DNA from: Sipunculus nudus
Lineage: Eukaryota > Annelida > Sipuncula > Golfingiida > Sipunculidae
Direction of reading: 5' to 3'
Assembly (NCBI GenBank): GCA_026874595.1
Contig: CM049310.1
Coordinates: 80,221,056-80,285,055 of the forward strand
Length of the DNA stretch: 64,000 nucleotides
The notes under the pieces are model-generated. The model was not told the origin of the DNA and made no database searches. It saw nothing but the letters and a program-made list of their open reading frames with translations. Below, piece by piece: positions 35,300-45,901 of the stretch. The first letter of the stretch is position 1, and each line of letters begins with the position of its first letter. Position numbers and translations under genes: made by a program.

Positions 35300-35590
35300 G
35301 AACCATAACTTCCGGTAGTGTAAAACTCGGAAGTCCGAAGTCGGAAGCAAGGATTTTTTTAAAACAATGATCGAAGCATAATTAAAATGCTACTACATCA
35401 ATGGAAAGTACCTTTTTATTTTTATTGATAGAATAAGGTCTTTTCTAACATTATGTAAAAAATCAAAGTTATCCATCCGACTATTTTTTGCTTGGAAATG
35501 CCCGGTTATGGTCCAAATGTGTAAAACTCGGAAGCCAGTAATGGCTAATGCACTGGTCATCATATCGTCAGCAAACGTGTCAAACATTTT
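35300..35590. repeat. Left arm of a large imperfect inverted repeat
   Basis: This arm pairs with 37650-37930. Matching words are GTAAAACTCGGAAG(T/C)C with TATAACTCGGAAGTC on the complement of the right arm, TTTTTATTGATAGAATAAGG with CCGATAGAATAAGATCTTTA, and GCACTGGT. TCGGAAG / CTTCCGA words are clustered in both arms. Similarity is around 65-70 percent by eye. The 2-kb interior is AT-rich and non-coding, with a SINE and an AT tract. Confidence 0.5.
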
Positions 35591-35639
35591 CATTTTCTTC
35601 AATATCATATATTTTTCATAAACTCAATCTGTTTTGTAA

Positions 35640-36900
35640 CATTCATGATGCTGTTTTTTATAATATATTATATTGATATTTTATTTCATTTTGTAAAACA
35701 AGATTATTTTAACTCATCAATATTTTACGCTGTTACCGTATTTTATGTTGGTGGAAACATGAAAAAAAATAAAGGTTTGATAATATTTTATTCACGTTAC
35801 AAATGTGCCCCTATAAAAATCACCCTGATAATATCATAGAAACTTAAACAGAAAATTTGACAGAACCAAAAAACGTCCAGTTAATGTTTTTACAAGTTAT
35901 TTCGAACAAAATATTTTATTTTTAATGTATAAATTGAAAAACCTTTTCCTCTTCCATTGACCAAAAAATTTCATCAGAATTATGAATCTCTTAAACTCTT
36001 ATCTATTATGTAATATTTTTTATGCCAAATTATATTTTACATTTCATGGTCCGGTTGCACACATTGATTTTTATATATATTATGTAAACAAAATTGTAAT
36101 TTCTTATCGAGATCCTTGGAATCGTACAGTAATATGAAGTTGAAGGGACCACATTCTGGTTAGATGCCCTTATCATGCACATATTATAACGTTTGAGAGT
36201 GAATTCAGTTGCAAACATACTTTAATATATTAATAAATATCCATTAATTGAAGTTGAAATGTGATGTTGAAACATCAGGAGTGAAATTGTTATAATATAA
36301 ATATCAAGATTGATAAAGTTTAAAAATAGTCAAAAATTTGAAAAAGAATTAATTTTAGTTTAAAAAAAAAATTTGCTTAAATTCACAAATCCATCAGATT
36401 TTATAATAACACATGTATTAGTATGTTATATATTATCTGGACTGTTGTATCCCTTATCTAAGATATAAATTTAACATTTTTTTAATATCGTTGAACTCTA
36501 ACATATTGAAAGACATGTATGTTTGTTCCAGCGATGACCTACTGGGATATATTGAATTTTCATATTTGTTCAACGTATGGAAAATATATTACTGTTTTTA
36601 TTTTGAATGACATCATAATTTATAACTGTATTTTTAATGCCGTATTAGGGTTTATTATACCATATTTATTATTCAGTGGTGCATCCATAGAGGGCGCAAG
36701 CCCGTTCAGACGTAATATCTCTCATTTTATCGAGTTCTTTTCCCATTTATTCGTTATCAATTTTCATTTCTTTTCCGTATTACTTTTTTTATTCCCTAGC
36801 AATTCATTATTATATTTATAACTTTCCAATTCATAAGTTGGTGATTTACTCCACTGAGAGAACATCCAAGTATATACTAGTATATTGAGAGAGGAAGTCC
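35640..36900. other. AT-rich interior of the inverted-repeat structure
   Basis: Very AT-rich; frames at 35645-35839 and 36519-36821 have the low-complexity composition of non-coding DNA. No transposase motif seen. Confidence 0.4.
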
Positions 36901-36904
36901 TTCC

Positions 36905-37100
36905 GTTATCACACTTTCCTCGGTAATAACACCGACGAATCCCAATCCCCCCCCCCATCCCCCATTGCATTACCGTGTGAGTCATGCACGTTCTCCCCAC
37001 AGAGCTCAGCTCGGGGTGGGATCGACCGTGAAAATCTCACGGCTCCTCGGTTGATACTCAGACTCGCGCACTGTGCTCTGCTGTCCGAGCCTGTGCGCTC
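36905..37100 (-). mobile_element. tRNA-derived SINE, copy 3, reversed and decayed
   Basis: On the minus strand it has AGCAGAGCACAGTGCGCGAG then TGAGTATCAACCGAGGAGCC, TGAGATTTTCACGGTCGATC and GATTCGTCGGTGTTATTACC, paralleling the head and body of the SINE at 16171-16393. A C run at 36948-36958 interrupts the body. No A-tail survives. Confidence 0.6.
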
Positions 37101-37423
37101 ACAGATCACAAATGTCGGTAAAATGCAAAGATTGTTATAAGACTTAAACATATCAATTATTTTATTGAGCATTTAAATACTAGTAGTGACATTTGCCAGT
37201 TATAAATGTACAGACGCGCATTTCATCATTGACATTAACATGTTACGAACTTTTTAATATTTGGACTTTCCAGTTTTCACCGTCATTTTACAGAAATATA
37301 AATATTAAAGCTTAACAACTTATGTTTGAATACATTGTTCAAAAACATTTAGAAGAATAGTTGCGGAACAGAAAATCCTCATAATCTTGAGATGGGGTGA
37401 AATATATTACGTGAAAATACACC

Positions 37424-37424
37424 A

Positions 37425-37480
<56 letters not shown>
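37424..37480. repeat. (AT)n microsatellite
   Basis: About 28 AT units with one GT interruption near the left end. Confidence 0.97.
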
Positions 37481-37484
<4 letters not shown>

Positions 37485-37649
37485 TTTACAAATAAAAAAA
37501 TTAAGAACCTATAGTTTTCCGATTATGTATCATGTATTGTATTATACACTCATAAAAAGCATAATCATGCATAAGCAATTTTAATATATGCATGCAACTA
37601 TAATTATAATGAAACTGCATTTGGGCCGTGGCTCTTAATTGACTACAAG

Positions 37650-37930
37650 TTAACCAGTGCGTCTCTGTGACTTCCGAGTTATACACATTGGATAACATCC
37701 AAGCACTTCTGACTGACTTCCGAGATGGCTTCCGAGCACAAAATCTTCCATAACGTTCAGATTAAACAATGGATAACTATTATTCTTCACAGAATAAAAA
37801 TAAAGATCTTATTCTATCGGGGGAAAAACAAAACGGTATTGAAGCGTTAGCATTTTGTATATGCTTTAAACTGCTTTCGTTGGTTTCCGGCTTCCGGCTT
37901 CCGACTTCCAAGTTTCCATACACGACCGCG
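37650..37930. repeat. Right arm of the large imperfect inverted repeat
   Basis: Complementary to 35300-35590. The outer edge carries CTTCCGGCTTCCGGCTTCC and CGACTTCCAAGTTTCC, matching GGAAGTCCGAAGTCGGAAGC in the left arm. The two arms enclose about 2.06 kb. Confidence 0.5.
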
Positions 37931-39130
37931 CCATGACACATTTAGTTTTGAATGAGAAGTACCGATACTAGATCTTGTAAGAAATCTTGATTGTACCCAG
38001 ATTGTATTTGTATGTTTATTTTGCAACTAGTCACTGTCTATCTGATTGTTAACCCAACAGATTGAATTTATGTGCATATATATTTATATTCTTAGGTATT
38101 AAATATGCATTGTCTATTCTAGGAATCATGCCTATATCATAGAAATACAATTGCACAAGTCAGTGCATGTAAAATAGCTGCTTTATATTTTTCTATGCAC
38201 TTAATTATCTCCATATAGTATTTATGTGATATATGTATTATTTTCTCTATCATTATACAATTTTGTACTTGCAGTGACATGACATACAAAAGCTTTCCTA
38301 TTTATATCCTTATAGAGTAAATCAAAACACATGCGTGTATGTATATATAATATGTATATATAAATGTTAAATATGTTTATTTCTAATTTATGTAACAAAA
38401 TGTGCTTGACATGCATATATAAGGCATCTCTACCTCTACCATATAAGTGATTGATCTCATTATACGTTAAATGTACAAAAAAAATAGAAGTAAATCATAG
38501 ACAAGGTGCCTTATAATATACACTATTATCACCTTAGGAAACTTTCTTAGGCCAAATTATATAGTCAGCAACTTATATTTTATACCAAAGCATACAAGCT
38601 TAAATGCATAATCACTTGAAGTAAATGTTACTGCACCTAATACCTGTGATATGACTCTATAGTATATGTAGTACTGTTTGTATCTACACTTTTATACAAA
38701 CTTGAATGTTTACAAGCAAGTTATTGATAGTTCACTTGCACTAGAAGATGTAGATTGTATGTACACTTATATACACTAACACACTTAATGTATGTTTTCA
38801 AACAAATAAGAGCTGTGTATATTGTGTAAGCATTACCTGTGATACAGTAGTATATGTAGTTACATGTAGTCACAGCACATCATGTATAAACACTGTTATA
38901 TAGTTTTGCATGACTCTGTATACCTCGAAAGGGGTCACTTGAGTTGAATAAAATTATTATATTATATTATTATTATTATTATTATAAAATTATTATTATA
39001 TTATTACCGCTTCACGTGAATCGGTGCCACAGTGATGAAAGGAGGTAATAAATGTAATTATTTTTGTGTAACAACACTTTTTCTTTGATATTAAGCACAT
39101 ATAATACGACTATATAAGCCTGTGATGCCA
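37931..39130. other. AT-rich spacer with repeated TATGTAGT phrases
   Basis: CCTGTGATA..ACTCTATAGTATATGTAGT near 38645 and CCTGTGATACAGTAGTATAT near 38841 are diverged direct repeats about 196 bp apart. An (ATT)n tract lies at 38957-39005. No gene recognised. Confidence 0.4.
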
Positions 39131-39149
39131 AATAATACCAGACAGGAAA

Positions 39150-39562
39150 TACTTTGATCCGACCCTTAGAATGTGCGTTCTGTTGTGACTGCCATCATGA
39201 CTCCAGGCCCTATCAGTTTATTACCGAAGGCCTGAGTGTCATGTTGTCATGGCTACACCCGTTCTGTAAATGCCTTAGCACAGGTAGAGGCCTTCAGACC
39301 AGACATAGGAACAAGCGAGGACGGGTCCAGGAATATCTGTACTGCAGCGCTCCCATGGATTCCCGATGGGCATTGGTATTACACCTGCCTTAACTGGGTG
39401 TACAGGTTGCTTCTTTTGGGCACAAAGTTCACAGGTTGACACCCAGTAAGCAATATCCGAGGTCATGCGGGGCCAGAAATATTGTAATCTCCTTTTTTCA
39501 AGTGTTCGCGAGGTACCTAAATGACCACCGTGTAATAGGGAATCATGGGAATTTTGCAGAAT
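39150..39562 (-). pseudogene. Ty3/gypsy integrase N-terminal zinc finger and start of core
   Basis: The minus frame from 39562 reads HDSLLHGGHLGTSRTLEKRR then LQYFWPRMTSDIAYWVSTC, ELCAQKKQ and PWERCSTDIPGPV. This is the HHCC zinc-binding domain (H, H, C, C with Y-F-W-P between) followed by the W-x-x-x-x-D-I-x-G-P start of the DDE core, including the first catalytic aspartate. After a frame change FGN... and G-S-D-Q-S near 39160 fits the second-aspartate region. Same strand and order as the fragments at 34841 and 32112, so the three may be one element split by later insertions. Confidence 0.75.
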
Positions 39563-39569
39563 AGTAAAT

Positions 39570-40170
39570 ACCAGACATCGTGGTACAGCAAGCTAGATAG
39601 TACATCTGTCCTTTCTGGGACCCTTACCATGTTTGATGTGTACATGATAAAGCAAACCACTATCTGGATGTATGAAATAGTCGGACCATCGAGGGAGTAT
39701 GTCTCTTTTTAATTTTTCGTCATCTCCATTCGTCAATACTCCAATTTAGAGTTACTGTATGATTTTTCGGTAAAGGATTCATCGCAGGCTTGTTTACACA
39801 GGCGCTTGACTTGATAAAATAGCAAATCCCCAATTATCGTTCATGTGGAATAAATTTCCGTTTATCTTAATACTTTTACAGCACAACATTTATTAGATGC
39901 TGTACATTGGTTTCAAGAAAATTTCAAATAAAATTCCATATAAAATAGTCCATACATCTACCTTCAGAATTGCAGTCATTGTTTACAGATCACTGATAAC
40001 AAATGTTACTGACATGTATGTACATCTGAGAGAAGGGAAATCAATATAAAAAAAAGAGTTATTAACTCTTGTAGTTGGGAAACGGGGAGTGCTTTGTTTA
40101 TAAAAAAAAATATTGATTGATAAGTCTTGTTTCATATTTTGGTAGAGAACGAGTATCGGCAATATGAGCG
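39570..40170. other. Spacer upstream of the integrase fragment on the minus strand
   Basis: Reverse transcriptase or RNase H would be expected here if the Ty3 copy were complete. The reverse strand near 39600-39850 has possible retroelement remnants, but no motif is clear enough to name. Confidence 0.3.
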
Positions 40171-40174
40171 GTAA

Positions 40175-40695
40175 TAAAGGGGCCTTTACACAGAATATAG
40201 CAACATTTGTGCCTCCCGTGTGCGATCACAAAATTTACCAGGTCGCCATAGGAGGCTCAAAGAAGGCAGAATGGTTGTCTTAGTCGTTCAAAGGTCGTAC
40301 ACAGGAGTTTCAGACATCGCCATGGACGCCAGGGTCGCCGTGAGTTTTTGAACATGTTCAAAACAAACGCACAAAAGGTCGCCGAGGAGGTAGGTTGCTC
40401 AAAGGTGGCTCAAGGGAGGCAGAAGGGAGGCACAAGCATTCCCGTGGTTGTAGAATGAAGGCAGAGTGGTCGCGCTGGTGGCACGGGGAAAGCAGAGGGA
40501 AGGCAGGCATGAAAATGCCCTAATGCTGCTTTTTGGGAGGTTCAAAGGAGGCACAAGTATCGCTGAAACAGTTATGGAGCAGTTACACAGAAAGAGGATT
40601 TTCTGGGTTAGGCGACCATTGAGCGTCCTGGTCATTTTTGGTCGCTCAAAGGTGGCACAATGGTGGCAGCCCTGTGTTAAGGGGCCTTAAGAGAA
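40175..40695. mobile_element. TIR element of about 515 bp with AAGGGGCCTTWACACAG ends
   Basis: The left end AAAGGGGCCTTTACACAG and the right end, reversed, TTAAGGCCCCTTAACACAG form an inverted pair of about 18 bp. The body is unusually rich in GGAGGCNCAAGG and GGTCGC words (about a dozen), for example AGGTCGCCGAGGAGG and GGTGGCTCAAGGGAGGCAGA. There is no transposase. Possible TTAA at the right boundary suggests a TTAA-targeting family, but the left boundary is diverged. Confidence 0.6.
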
Positions 40696-40699
40696 TAAT

Positions 40700-41246
40700 A
40701 GCCTTATAGTATTACTGTTAACAGCCTACAGGCGTTGCAATGACAGTGATTGAACAGGTATCATATGGACAAGTTAAGCGCCTGTGCTTGTTTATCTCGA
40801 ATAGACTGGTGAAATGTGACACGCTATGTCCTCAGCCGCGCTGTCAGCAGCCGTGCGCCATTCAACTGACACTTCAAAGGCATCACCCGCTGTGTGTGCT
40901 GTGAGGCACGTGTGCTGGGCGTATCATCGTGATCATTACTTGTCTGTTCGGACGTGTTATGATCAGCGTTGGTTTCATCAGATACGTCTATAGCAAAAAG
41001 GAAATTTTCCTGTTCTTAAGCAGTTTGGTAATTGGTCAAAAGGCATGACCGCCTGCTATTTCCATCTGCGTTTAAATGCCGTTTACCTGGTCTACAGGTT
41101 AAAATCAGACCGAAAAAAAAACGACAAGACCGGCATTAACAAAGCTTACTTGTTCACTGGGTCGTCCTGTGTGGTAGGTAGGCAGACAGCCGCGTGTTGT
41201 TTACGGTACGCCATGTGCACATGAAAAAGTAATATGAGAGCTAAGG
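40700..41246. other. GC-richer flank upstream of the methyltransferase gene
   Basis: Contains CAGCCGCGCTGTCAGCAGCCGTGCGCC and neighbouring CpGs (40837-40865). It may include distal promoter sequence; no motif is decisive. Confidence 0.3.
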
Positions 41247-41577
41247 CCAAAAAAAAAAAAAAAATCATAATAATAAATAAAAGGTATGGTTCACATTCAC
41301 TTTTCCGGAATCATTGCGGGCGGGCGATATTTTATTTTTGACTTTTTTGTTTATTTCGATAAAAATATCATATGATCAGGGAAAAGCATAAAAATAACAT
41401 AATTTTTTGCTAAACAGGTAAAAGCACTACAAAACGAAGGAATTTTATCAAATATGTATTATTTTATCGCTTGAAAGATGAAAATCAAAATAAAATTTTT
41501 TGATGCGCGGGGGTGGGGGGTTAAAATTGACGCGGGCGGTGACTGAGATCCATACCTTTTTTTTTTTGGCCTAAGCG
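41247..41577. mobile_element. MITE family P, copy 2, just upstream of a gene
   Basis: Ends TAAGGCCAAAAAAAAAA and TTTTTTTTTTGGCCTAA form outer inverted repeats; the inner pair is AAGGTATGGTTCACATTCAC and GGTGACTGAGATCCATACCT. The body AGGGAAAAGCATAAAAATAA and TTAAAATTGACGCGGGCG matches copies 1 and 3. TAA occurs on both sides of the GGCC ends, which would fit the TWA duplication of PIF/Harbinger elements. It ends 136 bp before the start codon of the methyltransferase gene. Confidence 0.8.
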
Positions 41578-41712
41578 GTATTTTTTTTTTTTGGCTGGGG
41601 CATACTATCCACGGCTCCAAGTACACATCGGTCACAGCTTGTTTCGCTCCAGCGTTACCCCCGGGTGTATGCTTACCAGGTTACGCGTTCCGAAATTCTA
41701 AAAAAAAAAAAC

Positions 41713-41860
41713 ATGTCGGATTCAACAAACTACAAGTATGCGAAACAATATGAGGACAATTTTGATCCAAAGGCTTACCTTGAAGCTGTTTTCCACCCGC
41801 TATACCTGAAAGGAGTGTTCGGACCTGAACTAGTGCTGCAACATAAGGCTTTCATGAAAT
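41713..41860 (+). CDS. Methyltransferase exon 1 (residues 1-49 and one base)
   Basis: Starts at ATG in AACATGTCG and ends before a strong donor GTAAGT at 41861. Encodes the N-terminal helical cap with Y-K-Y-A-K-Q-Y-E-D-N-F-D-P-K-A-Y-L and ends after H-K-A-F-M-K; one base (T) is left over, so the intron is phase 1. A diverged copy of this exon is at 56926. Confidence 0.9.
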
Positions 41861-43015
41861 GTAAGTACTCAAGTCGGCCATATTTAAACCCTTCTCGAAG
41901 GACCCACGGATATCATCTGGTCAGCTCGTATGACTTTCAGTAATACTGATATATATAGCCATCGGTATTCGGCAGATTTAAATTATTATTGTCCAAGTTT
42001 ATTGCCTGTGTACATTAAAATGTCCGACTGAATATTTGAGTGTTTGAATCGAAGTGGTCATAATCGATATAACCAAATTGAATAAACGAAACTAAGTAAT
42101 TAATAGGCCTACGAAAGATCTCCATCCAGATGAGTGCAAGTATCTGGGTAAACATAGAATAAATCTGTGTAGTTTCAGAAGGAAGAAGCTGGACAGGTTA
42201 TAGAGAGTATAGTTTTAAAAACTGCAGAGGTTTCAGTTTGAAAATAAAGGCAATGAACTTGATTCTTATTTAATGCCTTCTTCAATAACACATGTATCAT
42301 AGTTAAAAAATTGGTTATGTCTGATTAATATATTTAATTTTCAAACCGTTCTTCTTCTGTTTATGGGAACTGTCTAACTGGCTAAACTAAGGGCAATATA
42401 CATTTTTAACTTTCAGTTAATCAGTTGGTAAAATCCTTCTACATAAATTAACTCATTACAAATCGAGAAAAGCATTGAGCATTTAATGATTTTTAAATAT
42501 TTGTTCTATGTCAGATGGAGTCTCCGGTGAGAGAGTGTTAGATGTAGGGAGTGGGCCTTGTGTACACTTCTCCCTGGTACCAGCCCAACACTTCCGGGAA
42601 GTTTACCTGAGTGATTACGTGTCCAGAAACAGACAGGTGCTGACAGACTGGCAGGAGGAGCCGGATAAAGCCTACGATGTGACGTCACTGACACAGCAGG
42701 TGGCCAGCCTCTACGGAAATGTGTAAGCCGGTCTAACATTTATTTTGTCAAATTAACAACTGTGTATCCGGAATACATTAGCGCTTGCTGAGTGATTCCT
42801 TGAGCCTAAAAGACGGGTTTTAACTGTTCGATGAATGGCTCTAAAAAAGCTGTTCAAGAGTTATATGAATAATAATAATCCTGTGAAAATGAACTTGTAG
42901 GTGATTCAAAAAGCCATGGCCGCAATATAAAACTTAAGTCTATGAGTGAGCACAACATGGCAGTAGTATCAATAATTAAAGCCGTATCAATAATTAAAGC
43001 TAGAATAACATCTAG

Positions 43016-43062
<47 letters not shown>

Positions 43063-44938
43063 ATATATAATCTAGAGTTAGATGTTCCAAGTTGTGTCAC
43101 AGATCACTGTATAAGGAAATTTATATCCTTGATAAACTAATTCATGCTTCATTTAAGAAAAAACATAGAGCCGTTCCTGAAAATCTAATGTGGTCCAACA
43201 TTTACTTTAGTAACCGTTTGAAATTACAGATGGGAACATTTACATCCAACTTTCATGCGTTCAGTTAATCTGTAAATCTGTTGCCAGACAGCAAACAACT
43301 GTTAGTCACATTTATAGTAATATAAATCTTTGCCAGCTATTCCTTAAAATTACGGCACTTATACTTTGACATAAATGGCATTAGTCTATTTCAAATTTGA
43401 CATGCAGCCCCCATAAAATGTTAAACTAGATCTAGAATGGCTTTGTTTTTGCAGCGCAAAAAAAGGGATATGTCTCCCCTATGGGCCATTGAATAACATT
43501 ATGGGTAAAATATGCACTCAAAACAATGATTCTAGCATCCAGCAGATTTGACCTTGAAGCTCAAGCTTTTTGAACTCCGACGAGATTTTGGCAGAAAGAA
43601 CTTGTGAGTCAAATTTGAAGAAAATAATTCATCAGTACTTCCAATGTTATGGGTGTCACAATAATCCTAGAATTGCATAAATTAGACCTTGAAGATCCTT
43701 GTCAAGGTCACCAGATTTTGAACTCTTTGGAGAACTTAATAGGAACAATTTGAGTACCAAAATTAAGGACAAAAGGTAAAACACTTTGAAAGTTATGGTG
43801 TTCTCAAAATTTTAAATTTCGGCAGATTTTACCTATGAAGTTGAGTCAAGGTCACGGATTTTCAAACACCTTCGAGATTTTGGTAGGAACAATTTGTGTT
43901 TCAAATTTTAAGGGAAAATATGCAGCCCTTCAAACGTTATCGCGATCACAAGGCAATAAATATAATTCAGCTCATTTGACCTTGAAGATCCTTGTCAAGG
44001 TCACCGATTATATAACTTGTCCAAGAACTTGGAAGAAACAATTAATGTACCAAATTGAAGAGAAAAAATGTGAAATATTACAGTTTTGGGGTTCACCAAA
44101 ATTTTACATTTCGGAAGATTTGACTTTAAAGATGAAGATTAAGGTCACCGGGTTTCGAACTCGTCTGAGATTTTGGTAGGAATTATTAGTGTTAAAAAAT
44201 TTGGGAGGAATACATATATATGCAGCCCTTCAAAAGTTGTCGCGTCCACAAGATATCCTACAGACGACTACGACGGCTGCCGACGACAGACGACGCAGGG
44301 GGATCGCACTGATAACAACTCCCCCCCCCCCCCGGGGGACATAAACTTGTTATAGGTGCAGCACATTAATCTGCAAATCAAAGTCAAATGAAATTTAAAA
44401 GGCGGAGAAACACAATTAAGACTGCGAACTCAAAGAGTTTCAAGGAGGATTTCAACGTGACTTGTTGTATGCAAAGCAAGAACGGATTAGGTCTTTGATC
44501 AAGGATAAGTCCCTGCCAATGGGCCTACACCCGAAATCGTTATTTTGATGATGATTAGACCCACTGATTTCACATATTAGGTTATCTTCACAATTAATTC
44601 ATTTCTGGATTCTTTTTTTTCTTTTATTTATTTTAAATGTGTTTATAATATCGATACAGATCCAGAGTACTCTTACACTGCAGGTAATCTTCAAACTGTC
44701 ACGGGTGGGATTATAGAACGGTTAGTCATCGAAACTTCCCTACCAGTGTCACGGGGTATCTTTTTTATTTGTGTAAACCATATACATAAGCATAGAGATA
44801 CATAGACAACATTCATATACATATACAAACATACATACAATATACATAGACAACAGAGTAACTGTTGCAAATGTGGTAAAAAAAATGCCTTGCTATTCAT
44901 AATTCATATCTTAAGTGCCTTCATATATATTTATATTT

Positions 44939-45007
<69 letters not shown>

Positions 45008-45901
45008 CATATCATTCTTGCAAGTAATATTACACAATGAGTGGTAACAATGGACCCCATTTCCTGATGGTGCTCTATCTTGCACCGTTTTTCTGTAATG
45101 ATGGATTACTATATCTATTAGCCTTTGGGCCTACTTGATTTATATAGAATAAAATTATTTCCACTCTTTTATTAACAACTATATAAGGTATAAATGAAAT
45201 CATGTATTATCCAACAAATTTTAAAGTTTCTGTGAACATTTAGATCTGAAGTGTTTTTTTTTTTTCAGGCAACATTTCATTTCTAAAATTTAGGTAAATT
45301 TAGGTTTAGGCAAATGGCAGTAATACTGACTTGTATATTGTAAATAAAGACCTATGAACACGGATATAAACATTCAGTATATTAAGTAATGTTATTAATT
45401 AAGAACCATTTCTCCTTGAAATATCACAAAAAAATAAACCTCGCAGGTTTTAACTTTTACAGGAAACCACCGGGATTTTATGAAGACGCTCTCAGGCAAA
45501 GAATCAAAGGAATTCTTCAGATTGATATTCTTCTTGACGATCCTCTTCAGGGCCAGGCGGTGGCTCCATTTGACTGCATAACAACCTCTGCTTGTTTAGA
45601 GGGGGCCTGTAGCAGCTTAGAGGATTTTGAAAAATCTGCCAAGAACTTGCTGAAGTACCTAAAGCCCAATGGGTATTTCATCCACAAGACCTATATAAGA
45701 GATGATCATTATTTTGTTGGTGATGTAAAAATAGAAACCTTAAGCTTAACATCAGATCAGATAAAGCAAGCATACTCTCAGGGCGGTCTCAAACCTTTGT
45801 TTTATGAAGAAAGGAGCTTCGGAAGTGAGCTCTCGGATAGCCCGGTTGGTGACGTTGCTGGAATGGCCATTGGACTTTGGGTCAAAAATAGTGAAGTCTA
45901 G
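41713..45901 (+). CDS. NNMT/INMT/PNMT-family SAM-dependent methyltransferase, three exons
   Basis: Coding exons 41713-41860, 42515-42722 and 45463-45901 join to 795 bases: 264 codons plus TAG. Family members use S-adenosylmethionine to methylate small amines in the cytosol (nicotinamide for NNMT, indolethylamines for INMT, noradrenaline for PNMT). Visible landmarks: Y-E-x-x-F-D-P-K-A-Y-L at residues 13-23, the SAM-binding motif V-L-D-V-G-S-G-P at 57-64, an acidic residue (D83 in L-S-D-Y-V-S-R-N) expected to hold the SAM ribose, D-C-I-T-T-S-A-C-L-E-G-A-C around 150-162, and L-L-K-Y-L-K-P-N-G-Y-F. Length equals that of typical NNMT (264 aa) and the three-exon layout matches vertebrate relatives. 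An upstream in-frame ATG at 41665 is less likely; 41713 has A at -3 and aligns with family N-termini. Substrate cannot be told from sequence. Confidence 0.93.
41861..42514 (+). other. Methyltransferase intron 1
   Basis: 654 bases, GTAAGT donor and TTTGTTCTATGTCAG acceptor. No repeat family or embedded gene is visible. Confidence 0.85.
42515..42722 (+). CDS. Methyltransferase exon 2 (SAM-binding core)
   Basis: Completes codon 50 (TAT, Tyr), then reads G-V-S-G-E-R-V-L-D-V-G-S-G-P-C. The donor chosen is GTAAGC at 42723, leaving two bases (GT) that join the first base of exon 3 to give Val. The alternative donor two bases earlier would break the frame of exon 3. Higher GC and balanced codon use distinguish it from the flanking introns. 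Confidence 0.9.
43008..43090. repeat. (AT)n tract within a perfect-ended palindrome
   Basis: AACATCTAGATTATATATAT on the left is mirrored by TATAATCTAGAGTTAGATGTT-like sequence on the right, so the AT tract forms the core of an 80-bp foldback. It could be a two-ended remnant of a CTAGAT-terminated element. Confidence 0.75.
43424..44350 (-). mobile_element. Element E: Helentron-like tandem element in intron 2
   Basis: Begins AACTAGATCTAGAATGG and ends with a CGACGA-rich microsatellite (44270-44300), a CCCCCGGGGG palindrome and ACATAAACTTG. Five tandem units of about 145 bp are marked by GAGATTTTGG(C/T)AGGAACAA-type words near 43584, 43728, 43872, 44024 and 44167. Each unit carries TCAAGGTCA or its complement. 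The AACTAGAT start equals the CTAG|TT end of families A and B read on the other strand. Non-coding; frames such as 43835-44179 come from the repeat. Confidence 0.75.
44952..45001. repeat. (AT)n microsatellite in intron 2
   Basis: About 25 AT units, preceded by ACATACATACATA. Confidence 0.97.
45463..45901 (+). CDS. Methyltransferase exon 3 (C-terminal half, stop TAG)
   Basis: Supplies the third base of Val119 and 145 further codons, from K-P-P-G-F-Y-E-D to A-I-G-L-W-V-K-N-S-E-V, stop at 45899-45901. Open sequence upstream of 45463 is intronic because the acceptor TTTTACAG gives the correct phase and family alignment. No canonical AATAAA close to the stop was found, so the 3-prime UTR end is unknown. 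Confidence 0.9.

Larger units (their letters stand above)
42723..45462 (+). other. Methyltransferase intron 2, with nested repeats
   Basis: 2740 bases, GTAAGC donor and TTTTAACTTTTACAG acceptor. It contains an (AT)n palindrome (43008-43090), element E (43424-44350) and another (AT)n tract (44952-45001). Intron growth here is largely due to these repeats. Confidence 0.8.

Noticed and set aside
41665-41712. Upstream in-frame ATG giving 16 extra residues
   Set aside because: The extra peptide contains a K-K-K run encoded by a poly-A stretch and has no counterpart in the family; 41713 is the better start.
45389-45462. Open frame extending the third methyltransferase exon upstream
   Set aside because: The acceptor at 45462 restores both the phase and the family alignment; the upstream codons (I-K-N-H-F-S-L) do not fit.
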